From JALCLA01 sp965653565 (GTDB taxonomy: Bacteria; Pseudomonadota; Gammaproteobacteria; Xanthomonadales; Xanthomonadaceae), in contig CBFHAI010000024.1 of assembly GCA_965653565.1 (NCBI GenBank), positions 4,449-68,448 of the forward strand: a stretch of DNA of 64,000 nucleotides, written 5' to 3'. The position numbers and the translations under genes were made by a program. Numbering within the stretch: the first letter of the stretch is position 1; each line of letters begins with the position of its first letter. Below the pieces are notes generated by a model, which saw only the letters and a list, made by a program, of their open reading frames with translations, searched no databases and was not told the origin of the DNA. Below, in pieces: positions 17,122-25,518 of the stretch.

Positions 17122-17627
17122 AAATCGCCGAGTTCGGCGTCGTCCTTCGGATCCTTCAGCCACGTCGCCACGTCCTTGCCGAGTGCCTTGACGGTGCGGC
17201 CGAGCACGGAACACGAACCTTTGTAACCGGCGAAGGCGCCGCCCATCGACGTGCGCATCCCCTTGAACGCAGCGACGCGCTGGCCGTCCTCGAACAGCGT
17301 GCCGCGAATGCGCGTGTACTTGCGATGGCCGATGAAGGCATTGCCCTGGCTCACGGCTTCGACGATTTCCATCTGCAGCACGCGGCCGGCATCGTCGGCG
17401 GACACGTCATCGGCGAGCGTCACGTCGACGCCGAATTCACGGCCGAATTCCTGCGTGTACTCGGCCAGCTGGCCCTGCAACTGGACGCATTCTTCGCGCA
17501 CCCTGCGCTGGATCTCGGCGTCTTCCGACCACGGAATATCGCGCGGCATGCGGACCGATTGCGCGAAGGCGGTGGACGCGGCGCAAAAAAGAAGGGCCGC
17601 AACGACGAGGCGGTTGCAAGGATTCAC
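17118..17627 (-). CDS. Hypothetical secreted/periplasmic protein
   Basis: A 169-residue protein with a Sec signal peptide (NRLVVAALLFCAASTAFAQS, cleavage near residue 23). The mature part starts SVRMPRDIPWSEDAEIQRRV and contains three cysteines. I recognise no family. It starts with GTG at 17627, as no ATG gives the signal peptide. It converges on the flavoprotein gene with a 4-base overlap of the two 3' ends. It lies 110 bases downstream of the ketoreductase gene on the same strand. Its place in the pigment pathway is unknown; small exported proteins of this kind do occur in such loci. Confidence 0.75.
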   Translation of the reverse strand: MNPCNRLVVAALLFCAASTAFAQSVRMPRDIPWSEDAEIQRRVREECVQLQGQLAEYTQEFGREFGVDVTLADDVSADDAGRVLQMEIVEAVSQGNAFIGHRKYTRIRGTLFEDGQRVAAFKGMRTSMGGAFAGYKGSCSVLGRTVKALGKDVATWLKDPKDDAELGDF

Positions 17628-17737
17628 GGATTTTCCCCTGATTGAAAGTCGTGGCGCGAAGCTCGTTGGGCGAGCCGGAAACCTGCAAAACCTGACGCAA
17701 TTCGGAACCGATTCCGATCACGGCGGCCAGCGGTCGG

Positions 17738-18460
17738 TCACCCCATGCCGCCGTTCACGCCGATCACCTGGCCGTTGACGTAGCCGGCCATCTCGGAGGC
17801 CAGAAACGCGACCAGCGCGGCGACTTCCTGCGGTTTTCCGGCACGTCCGGCGGGCACCGTGGCCTTGATGATCTCCGGCGCAAAGGTATCGCCGATCATG
17901 CGGCCCTCGATGATGCCCGGCGCCACCACGTTCGCCGTGATGCCGCGGCTGCCCATCTCGCGCGCCAGCGACAGCGTTGCGCCGTGCAAGCCGGCTTTCG
18001 CTGCCGCGTAATTGGTCTGGCCGCGGTTGCCGAGTACGGCGGCGACCGACGAAATCGAAATCACGCGCCCCCATCGCGTGCGCGCCATCGGCAGCAAAAG
18101 CGGCTGCGTCACGTTGAAGAAACCGTGCAGCGACACCTCGATGACGCGCCGCCATTGTTGTTCGCTCATGCCCGCCATCGGCGCGTCGTCATGCACGCCG
18201 GCGTTGTTGACGACGATCTGGATCGGGCCGGTTTGCAGCAATGATTCGATCGCCGAACGCGAGCTGTCGGCCTCGGCGACATCGAAGGCGATCGCGGTGC
18301 CCTGCAATTCGTCGGCGAGCGCCTGCGCGCGCTCGAGTCCGGCGTTGGCGTGCACGATTACGTCGCAGCCCTGCGCTGCGAGCGCACGGCAGATCGCACC
18401 GCCGAGATCGCCACTGCCGCCCGTCACCAGGGCGCGACGTCGCGTCTGCGTGGTATTCAT
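17738..18460 (-). CDS. 3-oxoacyl-ACP reductase (FabG-like, aryl polyene ketoreductase)
   Basis: A 240-residue SDR with TGGSGDLGGAI at the NADPH site, NNAG at 85-88 and the complete triad S138, Y151, K155 (SISSVAAVLGNRGQTNYAAAK). The TGRAGKPQEVA and GQVIGVNGGMG ends are FabG-like. It would reduce the beta-keto group after each condensation (ApeQ role). Start ATG 18460 overlaps the dehydratase stop by 4 bases. It is the last of a tightly packed minus-strand run that begins with the ACP at 24059. Confidence 0.92.
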   Translation of the reverse strand: MNTTQTRRRALVTGGSGDLGGAICRALAAQGCDVIVHANAGLERAQALADELQGTAIAFDVAEADSSRSAIESLLQTGPIQIVVNNAGVHDDAPMAGMSEQQWRRVIEVSLHGFFNVTQPLLLPMARTRWGRVISISSVAAVLGNRGQTNYAAAKAGLHGATLSLAREMGSRGITANVVAPGIIEGRMIGDTFAPEIIKATVPAGRAGKPQEVAALVAFLASEMAGYVNGQVIGVNGGMG

Positions 18461-18897
18461 CGTTCGTCTCCGGTCTGCAGCATCACCGCGGCGCGGCCCT
18501 GGGCCAGCAGCCGGCCGGCGTGTTCGATACGGAATTCGTATTGCCAGCTCGAGGCCGACGAATGCAGCACCTGTGCATGCACATCGAGGGCGCCGGGCAG
18601 GTCGTCGAGCGTGGCGCAATGCAGTTCGACGCTGCGCAGCGACACCAGCATCCCGGGCCGCGCGCGGCTGCCGTTTTGCGCCGCGTACAGACCGCCGTGC
18701 ACGGCCATCGCCTGGGCGCCGTATTCGCACAGGTGCAGCGCGGCGACGCGTCCGTCGCGCCGCAACGGATTGTCGGCGCGCGAATGCGATGCGGTGGTGG
18801 CGTGGATGCTTTGCGCATCCCAGGCGACGACGCCGTCGAGCAGGCACATCGCGTACTGATGCGGAATCAGGGTCTGCAGCTTGTCGCGTGTGATCAT
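18457..18897 (-). CDS. 3-hydroxyacyl-ACP dehydratase, ApeP-like
   Basis: A 146-residue hot-dog-fold protein with IPHQYAMCLLDGVVAWD near the start (H-x-x-x-M-x-L-L-D, the pattern of the ApeP/FabZ-like dehydratase of aryl polyene clusters) and HLCEYGAQAMAVHGGL over the central helix. It should remove water from 3-hydroxyacyl-ACP to give the conjugated double bonds. The ATG at 18897 overlaps the stop of the MMPL exporter gene. It pairs with a second hot-dog protein at 22814, matching the two dehydratases usual in these pathways. Confidence 0.85.
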   Translation of the reverse strand: MITRDKLQTLIPHQYAMCLLDGVVAWDAQSIHATTASHSRADNPLRRDGRVAALHLCEYGAQAMAVHGGLYAAQNGSRARPGMLVSLRSVELHCATLDDLPGALDVHAQVLHSSASSWQYEFRIEHAGRLLAQGRAAVMLQTGDER

Positions 18898-21260
18898 GCC
18901 GGCGCTTCCGGAGCGGTGGGACGGCTGGTGAGCAGCCAGGCGAGCAAGGTCTGCACCAGCACACCGAGGCCCACGGTCATACCGATCGCGCGCAGCACCG
19001 GCATCTGCGAAAGCGCCAGCAGCGCGAACACCAGCAGCGTCGACAGCGAGCATACGACGAGCGCGTGCAGGGTGCGGCGTTGATCCTGCGCGTTGGTTCC
19101 GGCGCGCTCGAGGAACAGCGCGTAGTCGACACCGAGACACGCCGCCAGCACCAGCGACACCAGGTGGAACAGGGTCAGTTCGATAGCGAGCGCATGGAAC
19201 AGCGCGAGCACCGTCGCGGTACCGAGTGCGACCGGCAACAGCACGCGCACGGCGCGGCGCCAATCGCCCACCGACCAGGTGATGCCGATGCACAATAAGA
19301 TCCACGCCGCGCTCATCGCCCACAGCAGGCGTGCACGCCAGGCGCTGGCCAGCGATTGCGCAGTGGCCTTCAGATCGAGCAGATGCACGCCGGGCTGCGC
19401 TTGGGCCCACGAAGCCAGCAGCTCGGTTTTCTGCAGACCGCTCAGCGAAATCAGGCCGAGCACGGCATCGCCAGACGGACGCAGCAAGGCATCGATGCGC
19501 ATCTGCAGCGGCGTGCCGGCCAGATCGTCCGGTGTCAGCGGCGCGCGCGTTCGCGCACGTTCCACGGCATCGAGAAAAGGCTCGAAGGCCGCCGCGGCGA
19601 ATTGCGTGCCCGCCTGCGCTGCGAGCAGATCGTCGCGCAGTTTTGCCGGCACCGGCAACGCGATCTGACGCTCGCGCTGCACCTTTTGCGAAGGAAGATA
19701 ACGCGCGGCGAAATCGTAGCCGGCGAGCACGCCCTCGCCGACCAGACGATCGAGATCCGTCTGCAGACTTTCACTGCGCTGTAGTACTTGTTCGGCGTCG
19801 TCGCCGCGCACGACGAGCAGCCAGCGCACGTCCGGCGCGCCGAGTTCCGCGCGCAGTTCGCGATCGCGTTGCAGCAGCGGTTTTGGCACCGGCGTCAGCG
19901 CGGCGAGATCGTCCTGCCACCACGGCGCGGGCACGAACGCGATCGACGCGGCACACAGGATCGCCACGACGACCGCCGGCCAGCGCGGCAGGCGACGGCT
20001 CAGCAGGCGTCGCTGCAGCCAGTGCGGCAAGGCCGCGTCGGCCACGTCGCGCTGCACCGCGGGCAAGACCTGCGGCAACGCATAACGTGTCGTTAGCGCA
20101 GCAACGGCGAGCCCGGTGATGGTGAAGGCCGCCAGTTGCCGCAAACCATCGACGCCGGCGAACACGAAAATCAGATAGGCCAGGCAACTCGACCCGGTGC
20201 CGGCGGCCATCGTCGGCCAGATGTGGCGCACGGTGGCGAGATTGTCGACGCCGGGCTTGCCATGGCTGAAAAGATGCACCGGATAATCCTGCGCCACGCC
20301 GAGCAGCGTGAAGCCGAAGGCGAGCGTGATGCCGTGCACATCGCCGAAGAAAAGCGTGGTGGCGACGAGGCCGGCGACGGCACCGGTCGCGAGCGGCAGC
20401 GCGCCGTAGAACGGCAGCGTGACGCTGCGATAGGCGGCGGCCAGCAACAGGATCAGGATTACCGTCGCCGCGGTTCCGAGTGCGCTCGCTTCCGAGCTGG
20501 TCTGCCGCGACATGCGTTCGGCGAACGCACCGGGGCCGGAAATCTCCAGCGTGCCGCCATCGTCGAGCGCCGCGTGCGCGTCGCGCAGTCGTTGCAGAGC
20601 GGCCTGCTGGCCGACCGGATCGAACCCCGGTGCGCGCGTTTCGACCAGCAACAAGGCCTGCTGCAGATCGCGCGACATCCACACGCCGTCGAAGCGTTCC
20701 GGCTCGGTCGCCGGCGTCCAGGCATGCAACACGCGCAGCGTTTCCAGGGTGGGATCGCGCGCCAGCAACGGCGCGATCATCGCGGCCGCCGGCGAGGCCA
20801 GGTCGCGCAGGCGATCACGCAGTGCGAGCTTCAGCGCATCGGCTTCGAGACTGCCTTGCGACGGCCCCGGCGAGACGAGGTAGCGCGCGTCCTGCAGCAC
20901 GTCCGGAAGGCTGTCGATCGATTCCTCGCCGTTGCCGATCCAGGCGAACTCCGGCGCCTCCGAGAGCGATTCACGCAAGACGCGCGAGCGCTCGGCGAGG
21001 TCTTCAGGCTCACCGCCGGACAAGGCCACCAGCAACAGGCGCGAACCCGGTCCTTCACCGAGCAGTTCCATCATCAGCGCCTGGTCGGCGGTACGCGGTG
21101 CGGGCATGAACAGGCGCAAGTCGCCGCTCACCCGCAACGTGCTCGCGGACCACATCCCGGCAAGCGCGAGCACGACGAGCCAGATAGCCAGAACGACGAG
21201 ACGGCGCGCGCGCGTCGGCGCCGCGGCGGTTTCGTCGAGCTTCGGTGCGGGAGATGGCAT
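18894..21260 (-). CDS. MMPL-family RND exporter of the aryl polyene locus
   Basis: A 788-residue MMPL/RND-type inner-membrane transporter. It has one N-terminal helix (RRLVVLAIWLVVLALAG), a large periplasmic loop, six helices with FGFTLLGVAQDYPVHLFSH, then a second loop and six more helices with ACLGVDYALFLERAG. These D-Y motifs mark the proton path. Aryl polyene clusters encode such exporters to move the lipid-linked pigment toward the outer membrane, with a LolA-like carrier encoded next door. Start ATG 21260 leaves 8 bases after the lolA-like stop; an ATG at 21290 would overlap it. Its stop overlaps the next start. Confidence 0.9.
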   Translation of the reverse strand: MPSPAPKLDETAAAPTRARRLVVLAIWLVVLALAGMWSASTLRVSGDLRLFMPAPRTADQALMMELLGEGPGSRLLLVALSGGEPEDLAERSRVLRESLSEAPEFAWIGNGEESIDSLPDVLQDARYLVSPGPSQGSLEADALKLALRDRLRDLASPAAAMIAPLLARDPTLETLRVLHAWTPATEPERFDGVWMSRDLQQALLLVETRAPGFDPVGQQAALQRLRDAHAALDDGGTLEISGPGAFAERMSRQTSSEASALGTAATVILILLLAAAYRSVTLPFYGALPLATGAVAGLVATTLFFGDVHGITLAFGFTLLGVAQDYPVHLFSHGKPGVDNLATVRHIWPTMAAGTGSSCLAYLIFVFAGVDGLRQLAAFTITGLAVAALTTRYALPQVLPAVQRDVADAALPHWLQRRLLSRRLPRWPAVVVAILCAASIAFVPAPWWQDDLAALTPVPKPLLQRDRELRAELGAPDVRWLLVVRGDDAEQVLQRSESLQTDLDRLVGEGVLAGYDFAARYLPSQKVQRERQIALPVPAKLRDDLLAAQAGTQFAAAAFEPFLDAVERARTRAPLTPDDLAGTPLQMRIDALLRPSGDAVLGLISLSGLQKTELLASWAQAQPGVHLLDLKATAQSLASAWRARLLWAMSAAWILLCIGITWSVGDWRRAVRVLLPVALGTATVLALFHALAIELTLFHLVSLVLAACLGVDYALFLERAGTNAQDQRRTLHALVVCSLSTLLVFALLALSQMPVLRAIGMTVGLGVLVQTLLAWLLTSRPTAPEAPA

Positions 21261-21268
21261 CGCGCGGT

Positions 21269-21922
21269 TTACTTCGCGCCGTCCTGGCATAAGGCGTCGC
21301 GCGCGGTTTCATCGGTGACTCGTGCCGCGGCTTCCGCCGCCTCGGCCAGCCAGGTGCGGCTGGTTTCGGCCCCGACGAGCACGAGATCCATGCAGCGCAA
21401 GGTGTCATCGACGCCGACGAAACGCATCGATTCCACGCGCTTGGCCAAGCGCTTGTCGAGCGGCACCAGTTGCAGCGACCAGGCCGCGTCGGTGCCGTCC
21501 ATCTGCAATCGATAATGCCGTTGCAGCAGCGCAAGATCGCCGCCGAGCACTGCCTCGATACTGGCCGTGAGCGCACGCAACTCGGGCGCGCGGCGCAGCG
21601 AAAATTTGCGGACGCGTTCGCCGTCGCGTTCGACGCTCACCTTCTCGCCTTCGATACGGGTGAGTTCGCGGTACGGCGTGCGGATTTCCTTGACCAGCGT
21701 GCCGGCCGCGGGCCGCCGCAGTTCGCCGGCGAACAACAGCGGCTCGGCCAGCAGCGGCGACTGGCGGCGTTCGAAGAAGGCGGTCAGGGTCGGGGCCGGT
21801 CGTTGCAGCGCCGCCAGCAACGCCGCCGGGTCAGGCGGCGGTGCCGCCGTCGCCGAGGCGCTGCACAGCAGGCACAGGATCGATGCCGTCCGCAGGCTTC
21901 GCGCTGGCTTCGTCGCTCGCAT
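21269..21922 (-). CDS. LolA-like outer-membrane lipoprotein carrier domain protein
   Basis: A 217-residue exported protein with an N-terminal signal peptide (ARSLRTASILCLLCSASATA). It is followed by a LolA-like beta fold recognisable by FFERRQSPLLAEPLLFAGEL, RPAAGTLVKEIRTPYRE and the LQLVPLDKRLAKRV region. LolA folds carry lipidated cargo through the periplasm, and these paralogues in aryl polyene clusters are thought to carry the pigment lipid. The start ATG 21922 lies 92 bases inside the end of the acyltransferase gene, in another frame. No later start keeps the signal peptide, so the long overlap seems real. Confidence 0.85.
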   Translation of the reverse strand: MRATKPARSLRTASILCLLCSASATAAPPPDPAALLAALQRPAPTLTAFFERRQSPLLAEPLLFAGELRRPAAGTLVKEIRTPYRELTRIEGEKVSVERDGERVRKFSLRRAPELRALTASIEAVLGGDLALLQRHYRLQMDGTDAAWSLQLVPLDKRLAKRVESMRFVGVDDTLRCMDLVLVGAETSRTWLAEAAEAAARVTDETARDALCQDGAK

Positions 21923-22817
21923 CGGTGCTCCAGAAATCGTAGAAGTTGAACCAGTTGAAAGGCGCGCTGCGCACATGATGTTCGAGCCGCTGCGCGTAGT
22001 TCGCCTGCAATCTTTCGAGCATCGCGCGACGCTGATTGCGCGGCACGTGGTGGCCCACGTCGAAGGCCTCGAAGTGCAGATCGTAGCGCCGGCCGCCGCG
22101 ATACAGGCCGAAGCACAGCACCACCGGCACGCGCAGCGCGGCGGCGATCAGGAAGGGCGCATTCGGAAAACGCGCCGGCTCGCCGAGAAACGGCACCGCG
22201 GTCGTCACTTCACCGGACTTGGCGCGATCGACCAGCAGGCCGACCACCGCGTTGGCCTGCGTGGCTTCGTGGATCGCCAGCGTGATCGCGGTGCCGCCCT
22301 GGCGCGCGTCGATCACGGTGCGCGCCACTTCCGGGCTCAGGGCCTCGAGCATCTGCGTGACCACGGCGTTCTGGCCGCGATCCATCACCACGCGCAGTTG
22401 CACGTCGGGACGTTCGAGCGACAGCACGCGCAAGGATTCGAAACTGCCGTGATGCGACCCGAACAGCAGCACGCCGCGGCCTTCGTCGATCTTCTCGTGC
22501 AGTTCGGCCAGCCCGTGCACCTGGATGTCGAAGCGGCGCAGCTGGCCCGACAGCAGGAACACGCGATCGAGAATGGTGGAAGCGAAGCAATGGATATGGC
22601 GCGCCACTTCCATCAGCGTGGCGCGGCGTCCGAATACGCGCGTCAGGTAAGCGCGCGATGCCTGCCGTTCCGGCGCCCGCACGATCAGGAAATAGAGCGT
22701 GATCGGATACAACAACAGGCGACTGACGGTGCGCCCGCCGGAACGCGCGATGCCGCGGATCAGCCAGATCGCGAAGCGTCCGCCGCCTTCCGGACGGCGT
22801 TCCCAGTGGCCGGTCAT
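21831..22817 (-). CDS. Lysophospholipid acyltransferase-family protein (HtrB/LpxL-like)
   Basis: A 328-residue acyltransferase resembling LpxL/HtrB. The N-terminal MTGHWERRPEGGGRFAIWLI is the form seen in aryl polyene clusters. The catalytic H-x4-D/E-like motif is FGSHHGSFESLRVL (HHGSFE), followed by LVDRAKSG and VPFLGEPARFPNAPFLIAAA. It is probably anchored to the inner face of the inner membrane and would join the polyene acyl chain to a lipid or glycolipid. The start ATG 22817 overlaps the upstream stop (ATGA), and its C-terminus overlaps the LolA-like gene by 92 bases. Confidence 0.88.
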   Translation of the reverse strand: MTGHWERRPEGGGRFAIWLIRGIARSGGRTVSRLLLYPITLYFLIVRAPERQASRAYLTRVFGRRATLMEVARHIHCFASTILDRVFLLSGQLRRFDIQVHGLAELHEKIDEGRGVLLFGSHHGSFESLRVLSLERPDVQLRVVMDRGQNAVVTQMLEALSPEVARTVIDARQGGTAITLAIHEATQANAVVGLLVDRAKSGEVTTAVPFLGEPARFPNAPFLIAAALRVPVVLCFGLYRGGRRYDLHFEAFDVGHHVPRNQRRAMLERLQANYAQRLEHHVRSAPFNWFNFYDFWSTDASDEASAKPADGIDPVPAVQRLGDGGTAA

Positions 22818-23125
22818 GGCGCGGCGAACACCAGTTCGCCGCTGGCGAGCACGAGCGCTTCGCGCAGCACGCGGAATTTGGCGCGGTTGCTGTCGGCGTC
22901 GAAGGCGATTTCGATGCGGGCGTCCTGCTCCGGCAACAACGGCGCGAGGAATTTCACTTGTGGAATACGTTGCAGCAGTCGGGTACCGATGACGATCTGC
23001 GCGCGCGCGACGACGGCATCGAGCAGCACCACGCCCGGCACCACCGGATTGCCGGGAAAGTGTCCCGGCAGACTCGGATGATCGGCCGGCACACGCAACG
23101 CGAACGAGTGCAGTGGGTCGCTCAC
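22814..23125 (-). CDS. Hot-dog-fold dehydratase, ApeI/FabZ-like
   Basis: A 103-residue hot-dog protein with the sequence HPSLPGHFPGNPVVPGVVLLD, the H-F-P-G-x-P-V-x-P-G signature of FabZ/FabA-type 3-hydroxyacyl-ACP dehydratases. It corresponds to the ApeI-like component of aryl polyene pathways and acts with the ApeP-like protein at 18457. The GTG at 23125 is taken as start because it overlaps the preceding stop (GTGA) and leaves a normal short N-terminus (VSDPLHSFALRVPADH). No ATG is available in a sensible place. Confidence 0.85.
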   Translation of the reverse strand: MSDPLHSFALRVPADHPSLPGHFPGNPVVPGVVLLDAVVARAQIVIGTRLLQRIPQVKFLAPLLPEQDARIEIAFDADSNRAKFRVLREALVLASGELVFAAP

Positions 23126-23793
23126 GAGCCGCGCCAGAACGCCGGACCCAGGCGCGCGACACGCGTCAGGAAGTCCGCGAAGTTGCGGTACGGCTGCTGC
23201 GGGAAACGGGTGTGACGGTAGGCGTATTCGCCGACGAACAGCGCCAGGATGATCGCGTAGTTGAGCGCATTGGCGAACAGCGACCACAGCGAGAACGGCA
23301 CCGCGATCGGCACCGGCAGGCCGGCCGCATGCAGCAATCCATCAGGCACCGCGAACAGCGCCAGCAGCAGATTCAGGCCGCACAATCCGAGCAGCACACA
23401 AGCCCAGATCAGCGTCACGCCACGCGTATAACTTTTCACGCCGTCGATCGACGACGCCGCCGGATTCAGCGCGACGACCACGCGCTCGATCAACGGCGTG
23501 CGCCCGGCGCGCAGGCTGCGCGCGAACTGCGAACCGATCGCGCCGGTGATCAGCATCGGCGGGAACAGCAAGGCGACCCGAGCATTTCCGCTCGCCCACA
23601 ACGCCCACAACAAGCCGACGACGATCAGCAGCGCCAGCATCAAACGCACCGGACGCACGTACATCGGCCAGCAGACCGCCAGTGCCAGGCACCCTACCGA
23701 TGCCACGGCCAGGGCCTCGGATCCGGAAATCGCGGACGCATGGGCAAGCAGCGGGAACGCCAGCGCCAGCACGACTACCGGCCAGCGGTTCAC
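23122..23793 (-). CDS. COG4648-type inner-membrane protein
   Basis: A 223-residue protein with about six or seven hydrophobic segments. It carries the family pattern FPPMLITGAIGSQFARSLRAG, RTPLIERVV and a C-terminal FLTRVARLGPAFWRGS. Members are found almost only in aryl polyene clusters, and their job is unknown; a scaffold or partner of the glycosyl/acyltransferases is a guess. Start GTG 23793 overlaps the ACP stop, and its stop overlaps the dehydratase start, so expression is coupled with both. Confidence 0.85.
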   Translation of the reverse strand: MNRWPVVVLALAFPLLAHASAISGSEALAVASVGCLALAVCWPMYVRPVRLMLALLIVVGLLWALWASGNARVALLFPPMLITGAIGSQFARSLRAGRTPLIERVVVALNPAASSIDGVKSYTRGVTLIWACVLLGLCGLNLLLALFAVPDGLLHAAGLPVPIAVPFSLWSLFANALNYAIILALFVGEYAYRHTRFPQQPYRNFADFLTRVARLGPAFWRGS

Positions 23794-24059
23794 ACCGTGC
23801 GGTTCTGCTCGATATGCGCGGTGAGCGCGCGCAACGAACCGAAGATGCGGCGATTGTCTTCGTTGTCGGAGCGCAGCTGGAAGCCGTAGCGCTTGGAAAT
23901 CGCCAGCGCCAGTTCGAGCGCGTCGATCGAGTCCAGGCCCAGGCCCGAACCGAACAACGGCTGTTCGGGATCGATCGCGGCGGCGTCGGTGTCTTCGAGA
24001 TTGAGCGAATCGACCAGCAATTGGGCCAGTTCGTGCTCGGCGGGAGATTGGTTCGGCAT
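23790..24059 (-). CDS. Acyl carrier protein of the aryl polyene locus
   Basis: An 89-residue acyl carrier protein with the phosphopantetheine serine at S44 in GLGLDSIDALELAL and a predicted four-helix acidic fold. It would tether the hydroxybenzoate starter and all polyene intermediates. It is the only ACP in the locus, whereas many aryl polyene clusters have two. It is the first gene of the minus-strand run of eight overlapping genes and diverges from the second flavoprotein gene. Start ATG 24059 gives the standard length. Confidence 0.93.
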   Translation of the reverse strand: MPNQSPAEHELAQLLVDSLNLEDTDAAAIDPEQPLFGSGLGLDSIDALELALAISKRYGFQLRSDNEDNRRIFGSLRALTAHIEQNRTV

Positions 24060-24204
24060 GGAAAAGAGTGCGTGTTCTGAGCGAAAAATGGGAGGCGGCT
24101 TGCCCGGCACCGCGCGGCCCCGGTTCGGCGCCAATGCCCGGCGGCCGTGCGCTCCCTGGGGCACGAAGGTTAACATACCGGCCCGTCAGCGATTCCGCGT
24201 TCCG
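24060..24204. promoter_or_regulatory. Divergent control region between ACP and flavoprotein operons
   Basis: These 145 bases separate the starts of the ACP operon (minus) and the flavoprotein-chorismatase pair (plus). A relatively AT-rich patch near 24168-24178 (GGTTAACATA) could be part of a plus-strand promoter. The GAGCGAAAAATG patch near 24080 lies on the ACP side. No clear operator palindrome is visible. The location alone argues that the pigment promoters are here. Confidence 0.4.
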
Positions 24205-25518
24205 ATGAGCGTTGCACTGAAGAGTGTGCCCCCCCTGCGCGACAGCGATGTCATCGTGATCGGCGGCGGCCCGGCCGGCAGCACGGCGGCCGCCCTGCTG
24301 GCGCGGCGCGGCTGGCAGGTGACGCTGCTGGAGAAAGGTCGCCACCCGCGTTTCCACATCGGCGAATCGCTGCTGCCGTTGAATCTGCCGATCCTCGAAC
24401 GATTGGGTGTGCTCGACCAGGTGGCCGCCATCGGCGTGCGCAAGCTGGCCGCCGATTTCCCGTCCGGCGGCGGCAACTACGGCTCGTTTCAGTTCGCGCG
24501 CGCGCTCGACGCGGTGAGCGATCACGCCTTCCAGGTGCGGCGTTCCGAGTTCGACGAGGTGTTGTTCCGCAATGCGCAAAGAGCCGGCGCGAGCGGCGTC
24601 GAAGACGCCGAAGTGCTCGACGCCACGGCGCTGCCGGACGGCCGCCATGCGGTGCGGGTTAAACACGCGGGCAACGAACACACGATCCACGCGCGCTACC
24701 TGATCGACGCCAGCGGCCGCGATACCCTGTTCGGCCGCAAACTGGGCCTCAAGCAGGCCCACGGCAAACATCGCTCGGCCGCGATGTTCGGGCACTACCG
24801 CGGCGTCGAGCGCCGTCCCGGCGAGGACGCCGGCAACATCACGATCTATCGCCTGGCGCAGGGCTGGATGTGGATGATTCCGCTGCGCGACGATGTGATG
24901 AGCGTGGGCGCGGTCTGCGATCCGGCGCACTTCAAGCAGCGGCGCGGCGCGCTGGAAGATTTCCTGCTCGAGACCTTCAATGCGCATCCCGAGGCGCGCG
25001 CGCGGCTGGCCAAGGCCGAGCGCATTTCGGACGTTGAAGCCGCCGGCAATTACTCCTATGCCTGCCGCGAAATCGCGGGCCAAGGCTGGGTGATGGCGGG
25101 CGACGCCTACGCCTTCGTCGATCCGATCTTTTCGTCGGGCGTGTATCTGGCGATGCACAGCGCCGAGAATGCCGCGCGGCTGGTCGACGAAACCCTGCGC
25201 ACGCCATCGCGCGAGCAAGCGCTGCAGCGCGCGTATCGCAAACGCCACGACGCCGGGCTGCGCCAGTTCATGTGGTTCATCGAACGCTTCACCGGGCCCA
25301 CGATGCGCGAACTGTTCCAGAATCCGCGCAATTTCTGGCAGGTCGAACAGGCGGTGATTTCGCTGCTGGCGGGCGATGTGTTCGACAATCCGCGCGTGCG
25401 CCGACGGCTGCGGGTGTTCCGTCTCATCCACACGCTGACGTGGTTGCGGCTGCGATTGCGCGGAGGTTTGCGCAGCGATGCGCAGCAGGCCGCCGCGGCC
25501 GGAGAGGCGCTGGCTTGA
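24205..25518 (+). CDS. FAD-dependent halogenase-like oxidoreductase (second of two)
   Basis: A 437-residue flavoprotein. It has the dinucleotide loop VIGGGPAGSTAA, then FHIGESLLP (GES at 53-55), K80 in VRKLAADFPSG, the W-x-W-x-I-P fingerprint WMWMIP beginning at W221, and AYAFVDPIFSSGVYLAM. The FHIGESLLP and DPIFSSGV pieces are those of phenol/pyrrole-type flavin halogenases and close relatives rather than tryptophan halogenases. In xanthomonadin-type loci such a protein could halogenate, hydroxylate or desaturate the aryl head group. Start ATG 24205 is placed by the N-terminal beta strand. It is followed, with a TTGA overlap, by the chorismatase gene, so the pair may make and then modify the starter. 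Confidence 0.85.
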   Translation: MSVALKSVPPLRDSDVIVIGGGPAGSTAAALLARRGWQVTLLEKGRHPRFHIGESLLPLNLPILERLGVLDQVAAIGVRKLAADFPSGGGNYGSFQFARALDAVSDHAFQVRRSEFDEVLFRNAQRAGASGVEDAEVLDATALPDGRHAVRVKHAGNEHTIHARYLIDASGRDTLFGRKLGLKQAHGKHRSAAMFGHYRGVERRPGEDAGNITIYRLAQGWMWMIPLRDDVMSVGAVCDPAHFKQRRGALEDFLLETFNAHPEARARLAKAERISDVEAAGNYSYACREIAGQGWVMAGDAYAFVDPIFSSGVYLAMHSAENAARLVDETLRTPSREQALQRAYRKRHDAGLRQFMWFIERFTGPTMRELFQNPRNFWQVEQAVISLLAGDVFDNPRVRRRLRVFRLIHTLTWLRLRLRGGLRSDAQQAAAAGEALA

